Origin: Nitriliruptoraceae bacterium
GTDB lineage: Bacteria > Actinomycetota > Nitriliruptoria > Nitriliruptorales > Nitriliruptoraceae
Assembly (NCBI GenBank): GCA_007120565.1
Contig: SKNK01000352.1
Location: forward strand, 1-8,030
Length of the DNA: 8,030 nucleotides
Reading direction: 5' to 3'
Shown here: positions 5,713 through 8,030 of the stretch, piece by piece
How positions within the stretch are numbered: the stretch's first letter is position 1
How the letters are laid out: every line of letters begins with the position of its first letter
The notes under the pieces: model-generated
What the model was told of the DNA's origin: nothing
Databases searched by the model: none
What the model saw: the letters and a program-made list of their open reading frames with translations, nothing else
Made by a program: the position numbers and the translations under genes

Positions 5713-5768
5713 GCCCACCATGGGCGTGCTGGGTCCGGGGCTCCATCAGGGATGCCACGGATCGTGGC
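5713..5768 (+). terminator. Possible terminator region after the anti-sigma gene
   Basis: Two inverted repeats follow the stop codon: GCCCA-CCA-TGGGC (5713-5725) immediately after it, and GCCACG-GAT-CGTGGC (5754-5768). Neither has a U-tract. They lie before the second copy of the shared promoter element, so they may separate the sigma operon from the transpeptidase transcript. Read-through cannot be excluded. Confidence 0.4.
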
Positions 5769-5796
5769 GATGCCTCGCTCGCCGATGTCCGACCTC

Positions 5797-5838
5797 CGCA
5801 CACCGTGAACCTGGGTGCCGCCTGGGAACAACCACCGG
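5797..5838 (+). promoter_or_regulatory. Candidate ECF-type promoter, copy B (L,D-transpeptidase gene)
   Basis: CCGTGAACCTG (5803-5813), a 14-base spacer, and ACAACCAC (5828-5835, then NGG) form the partner of the element at 2872-2913. Boxes and spacing are identical and the spacer differs. It ends about 36 bases before the transpeptidase ATG. A GTG inside the first box opens a longer in-frame reading of that gene, rejected in favour of the ATG with a ribosome site. Control by the ECF factor encoded upstream is the simplest reading. Confidence 0.65.
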
Positions 5839-5873
5839 CAGGATCCACCCACGACCACGCGGAGGCGAAGACG

Positions 5874-7376
5874 ATGCGGTACGGACGCTGGCTCGCGGTG
5901 ATCGCGACCGGCATGCTCGCGAGCGCCTTGATCGGTGTCACGGCGAACCTCGCGAGCGCCCACGGTTTCCAGGACGAAGGCCGACTGCTCCCCGGCTCGA
6001 CCATCGCCGGCGTCGATGTCGGTGAGGAACGGGCCGAGACGGCGACCGAGAACGTCCACACGAACCTGGAGCGGCAGCTCGACACCCCGGTCGAGATCGT
6101 CGCCGACGAGGGGCGGTGGACGACCTCGGCCGCCGAGCTCAACGCTGCCCCGGATGTCGAGGCGGCCGTCGACGAGGCGCTGGCCACCACGCAGGATGCC
6201 GGGCTCATCGAGATCTCGTGGCTGCGGATCCAAGGTGACGCCGCCGACGTCGAGGTGGAGGTCGACACCAACATCGACGATGCGGAGCTCGAGCGCCTGA
6301 TCGCGACGATGGCGGAGGAGATCGACGAGCAGCCACGCGACGCCACGATCGAGTGGACCGGGGAGCAGGTCGAGCTGACCGACGCCCGCCAGGGCAAGGA
6401 ACTCGACCGCGGCCGGGCAGCGGACCTGATCGAAGCGGCCGCGATCGCTGGTCACGACGTCGACCTGTCGGTGGACACCATCGAGCCGACGGTGACGACC
6501 GAGGAGCTCGCTCCGGTTGCCGAGCAACTCAACGAACTCGTCCTCAGGGCGCTCGACCGGGAGATCACCCTGACCGCCTCTGGCGTGGAGCGGACCTTGA
6601 CGCCGCGTGGACTCGGTGTGGAGCTCGACCTCGACCAGCTTCGGGACGAGGCGCAACAGCACAGCGGTGGCGCACTCTCGACCTCCGCGTTGCCGGAGGC
6701 CCCGACCGACCTACCGCTCGAGGTCCCCGAAGCCTCCGTCGACGAGGTGGTCGACGGGCTGGCGGCGGAGATCCAACGACCGGCTCGTGACGCCGAGCTC
6801 GACTGGTCCAGCGGCCAACTCGAGATCATCGACGAACGGACCGGGCGCACCCTGGACACCCAGCAGGCGCACACGAGGGTCGCCGATGCGATCCGAGGCG
6901 CAGCCGAGCATGTCGAGCTCCAAGCGGAGACGACGACGCCAGCCGTCACCGCGAGCGACTTCGACCTCGTGCTCTTCCTGAGGCTCGACCAACGCACGCT
7001 GCAGCTCACCCAGGATGGCGAGGTGATCCGAGAGTGGCCGGTCGCGGTCGGCCAGCCGAGCAGCCCGACGCCCACCGGGGTGTTCACGATCGGTCACAAG
7101 CGTGTCGAGCCCACGTGGACCAACCCCGATCCTGACGGCTGGGGATCGGACATGCCCGACGTCATCGGCCCAGGTCCTGACAACCCGCTCGGCTCCCGGG
7201 CGTTGAACTGGAACCAGGACGGAGGGGACACGCTGATCCGCTTCCACGGCACCAACGAGCCCGGCTCCATCGGCCAGGCCGCCAGTCAGGGGTGCGTGCG
7301 GCTCACCAACGAGGACGTGATCGAGCTGTACGACCTCGTGCCACGCGGCACCACCATCATCTCGACCGCGGGCTGA
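5874..7376 (+). CDS. L,D-transpeptidase (YkuD) with two PG-binding repeat units
   Basis: This 500-residue exported wall enzyme should make 3-3 peptidoglycan cross-links or attach proteins to peptidoglycan through a Cys nucleophile. An N-terminal hydrophobic signal peptide or anchor (about 5-29, ending NLASAHG) leads into a tandem array. First is a VanW-associated type N-domain (38-105: LLPGSTIAGVDVG, RWTTSAAELN), then a PG_binding_4-like domain (136-212), then a second partial N-domain (213-262: REITLTASGVERTLTPRGLG) and a second PG_binding_4-like domain (286-363). The YkuD catalytic domain (about 364-498) includes LRLDQRTLQLTQDGEVIREW, SSPTPTGVFTI, and the active site with His458, Cys474 and Arg476 (IRFHGT, then SQGCVRL). 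The position before Gly-Cys is Gln instead of the more usual His; it varies in the family (Lys in B. subtilis YkuD), so activity is expected. The start is ATG 5874, with GGAGG eight bases upstream. Its own promoter-like element matches that of the sigma operon. Confidence 0.93.
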   Translation: MRYGRWLAVIATGMLASALIGVTANLASAHGFQDEGRLLPGSTIAGVDVGEERAETATENVHTNLERQLDTPVEIVADEGRWTTSAAELNAAPDVEAAVDEALATTQDAGLIEISWLRIQGDAADVEVEVDTNIDDAELERLIATMAEEIDEQPRDATIEWTGEQVELTDARQGKELDRGRAADLIEAAAIAGHDVDLSVDTIEPTVTTEELAPVAEQLNELVLRALDREITLTASGVERTLTPRGLGVELDLDQLRDEAQQHSGGALSTSALPEAPTDLPLEVPEASVDEVVDGLAAEIQRPARDAELDWSSGQLEIIDERTGRTLDTQQAHTRVADAIRGAAEHVELQAETTTPAVTASDFDLVLFLRLDQRTLQLTQDGEVIREWPVAVGQPSSPTPTGVFTIGHKRVEPTWTNPDPDGWGSDMPDVIGPGPDNPLGSRALNWNQDGGDTLIRFHGTNEPGSIGQAASQGCVRLTNEDVIELYDLVPRGTTIISTAG

Positions 7377-7408
7377 CCGCCGGGATGCCACCAGGCCCTA
7401 CCCCCGAG

Positions 7409-7445
7409 GACCGGGCCCCGCTCCATACGAGGCGGGGTCCCGGTC
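7409..7445 (+). terminator. Strong GC-rich hairpin, probable terminator of the transpeptidase gene
   Basis: GACCGGG-CCCCGC (7409-7421) pairs with GCGGGG-T-CCCGGTC (7432-7445), a 13-bp stem with one bulged T and a 10-base loop. It starts 32 bases after the transpeptidase stop. There is no U-tract, which is common in high-GC actinobacteria. It separates the gene from the downstream polyphosphate kinase gene. Confidence 0.65.
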
Positions 7446-7515
7446 AGGCAGCGCCGTTGCAGGGTTCATGCCATGCTCGGACCTCGATCTCCCGATCACG
7501 ACCCCCGAGGCCCCC

Positions 7516-8030
7516 ATGAGCGCCCCACCGGAGCACCGCCGCGACGCCTACAACTCCCGCGGCGTCCTCAAGAGAAAGGTCTACGAGCGGGAGCTCCGTC
7601 GCCTCCAGGTGGAACTCGTGAAGCTCCAGCACTGGGTGCGGGATGAGGGGGAGCGGATCGTCATCGTCTTCGAGGGTCGCGACGCCGCCGGCAAGGGCGG
7701 GGTCATCAAGCGCATCAACGAGCACACCAACCCGCGGATCGTCCGCACGGTCGCGCTCGGCACCCCGTCGGACCGTGAGCGCACCCAGTGGTACTTCCAG
7801 CGGTACGTCAGCGAACTCCCCGCCGCCGGCGAGGTCGTGCTGTTCGATCGGTCCTGGTACAACCGCGCCGGGGTCGAGCGGGTCATGGGCTTCGCCGACG
7901 AGGAGCAGGTCCGGGAGTTCCTGCGCACCTGCCCCGAGTTCGAACGGATGCTGGTGCGCTCGGGGATCCGACTCATCAAGTACTGGTTCTCGATCAGCGA
8001 CGAGGAGCAGGAACGCCGCTTCCGGGCCCG
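7516..8030 (+). CDS. ppk2: Polyphosphate kinase 2, class I, N-terminal part (runs off the window)
   Basis: These are the first 171 codons of a PPK2-family enzyme, a cytosolic P-loop kinase that transfers phosphate between polyphosphate and nucleoside diphosphates. Visible landmarks are KVYERELRRLQVELVKLQHW (21-40), the Walker A motif FEGRDAAGKGG (52-62), IKRINEHTNPRIVRTVALG, the QWYFQRYV helix, the Walker B/lid region VVLFDRSWYNRAGVERVMGF (107-126), and IKYWFSISDEEQERRF (154-169). This order closely follows M. tuberculosis PPK2, a class I enzyme favouring NDP phosphorylation. The start chosen is ATG 7516, with GAGG five bases before it. An in-frame ATG at 7468 would add 16 residues and has only a weak AGGG site. 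The gene is a separate unit after the hairpin at 7409-7445. No promoter was recognised in 7446-7515. Confidence 0.95.
   Translation, partial: MSAPPEHRRDAYNSRGVLKRKVYERELRRLQVELVKLQHWVRDEGERIVIVFEGRDAAGKGGVIKRINEHTNPRIVRTVALGTPSDRERTQWYFQRYVSELPAAGEVVLFDRSWYNRAGVERVMGFADEEQVREFLRTCPEFERMLVRSGIRLIKYWFSISDEEQERRFRA

Noticed and set aside
5805..5873. N-terminal extension of the transpeptidase from GTG 5805
   Set aside because: It would overlap the promoter-like element and put 23 polar residues before a signal peptide; ATG 5874 has GGAGG at the right distance.
6058..6090. A further GAACCTG resembling the shared promoter box, at about 6063
   Set aside because: It lies inside the transpeptidase coding region and has no ACAACC box at the matching distance.
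5643..6662. Minus-strand open frame of 339 codons opposite the transpeptidase
   Set aside because: It is antisense to a transpeptidase with conserved repeats and active site, and no protein family was recognised.

Overview
The window is high-GC DNA with strong G/C preference at third codon positions, closely packed genes and actinobacterial-type proteins: an AMIN-like lipoprotein, a class I PPK2, and a YkuD L,D-transpeptidase with PG-binding repeats. The exported proteins are very rich in Asp and Glu. This suggests a high-GC actinobacterium, perhaps of a salt- or alkali-adapted lineage such as the Nitriliruptoria; the lineage is inference only. Nothing indicates a mobile element, phage, CRISPR array, tRNA or rRNA.

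Left part (1-2467). On the minus strand lie the N-terminal part of a soluble PAS-domain sensor histidine kinase, cut by the window edge, and upstream of it a PLP-dependent trans-sulfuration-family enzyme that resembles methionine gamma-lyase. Divergent from the enzyme is an Lrp/AsnC regulator. The 89-base gap between the two starts holds an AT-rich dyad that is a good operator candidate. The arrangement recalls the mdeR-mdeA pair of Pseudomonas putida. A small dodecin gene (2546-2758) follows. It belongs to the dodecin type that lacks the flavin-stacking Trp.

Central part (2872-7376). This is the most interesting region. A lipoprotein gene is followed by an ECF sigma factor and a single-pass membrane anti-sigma factor, then by a separately promoted L,D-transpeptidase. 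Two observations tie them together. First, an almost identical bipartite element, CCGTGAACCTG-N14-ACAACCAC, lies upstream of both the lipoprotein and the transpeptidase. Spacing is identical while the spacer sequence has diverged, which is what two promoters for one sigma factor look like. Second, the extracytoplasmic domain of the anti-sigma factor resembles the N-terminal domain of the lipoprotein, including two cysteines exactly 26 residues apart in each. I infer an autoregulated envelope-stress circuit. In it the lipoprotein, which also carries an AMIN-like putative wall-binding domain, shares a sensor fold with the anti-sigma factor, and the output includes 3-3 peptidoglycan cross-linking.

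Right end (7377-8030). A strong GC-rich hairpin terminates the transpeptidase unit. It is followed by the first 171 codons of a class I polyphosphate kinase 2 gene that runs off the window. No gene-free stretch exceeds about 205 bases.
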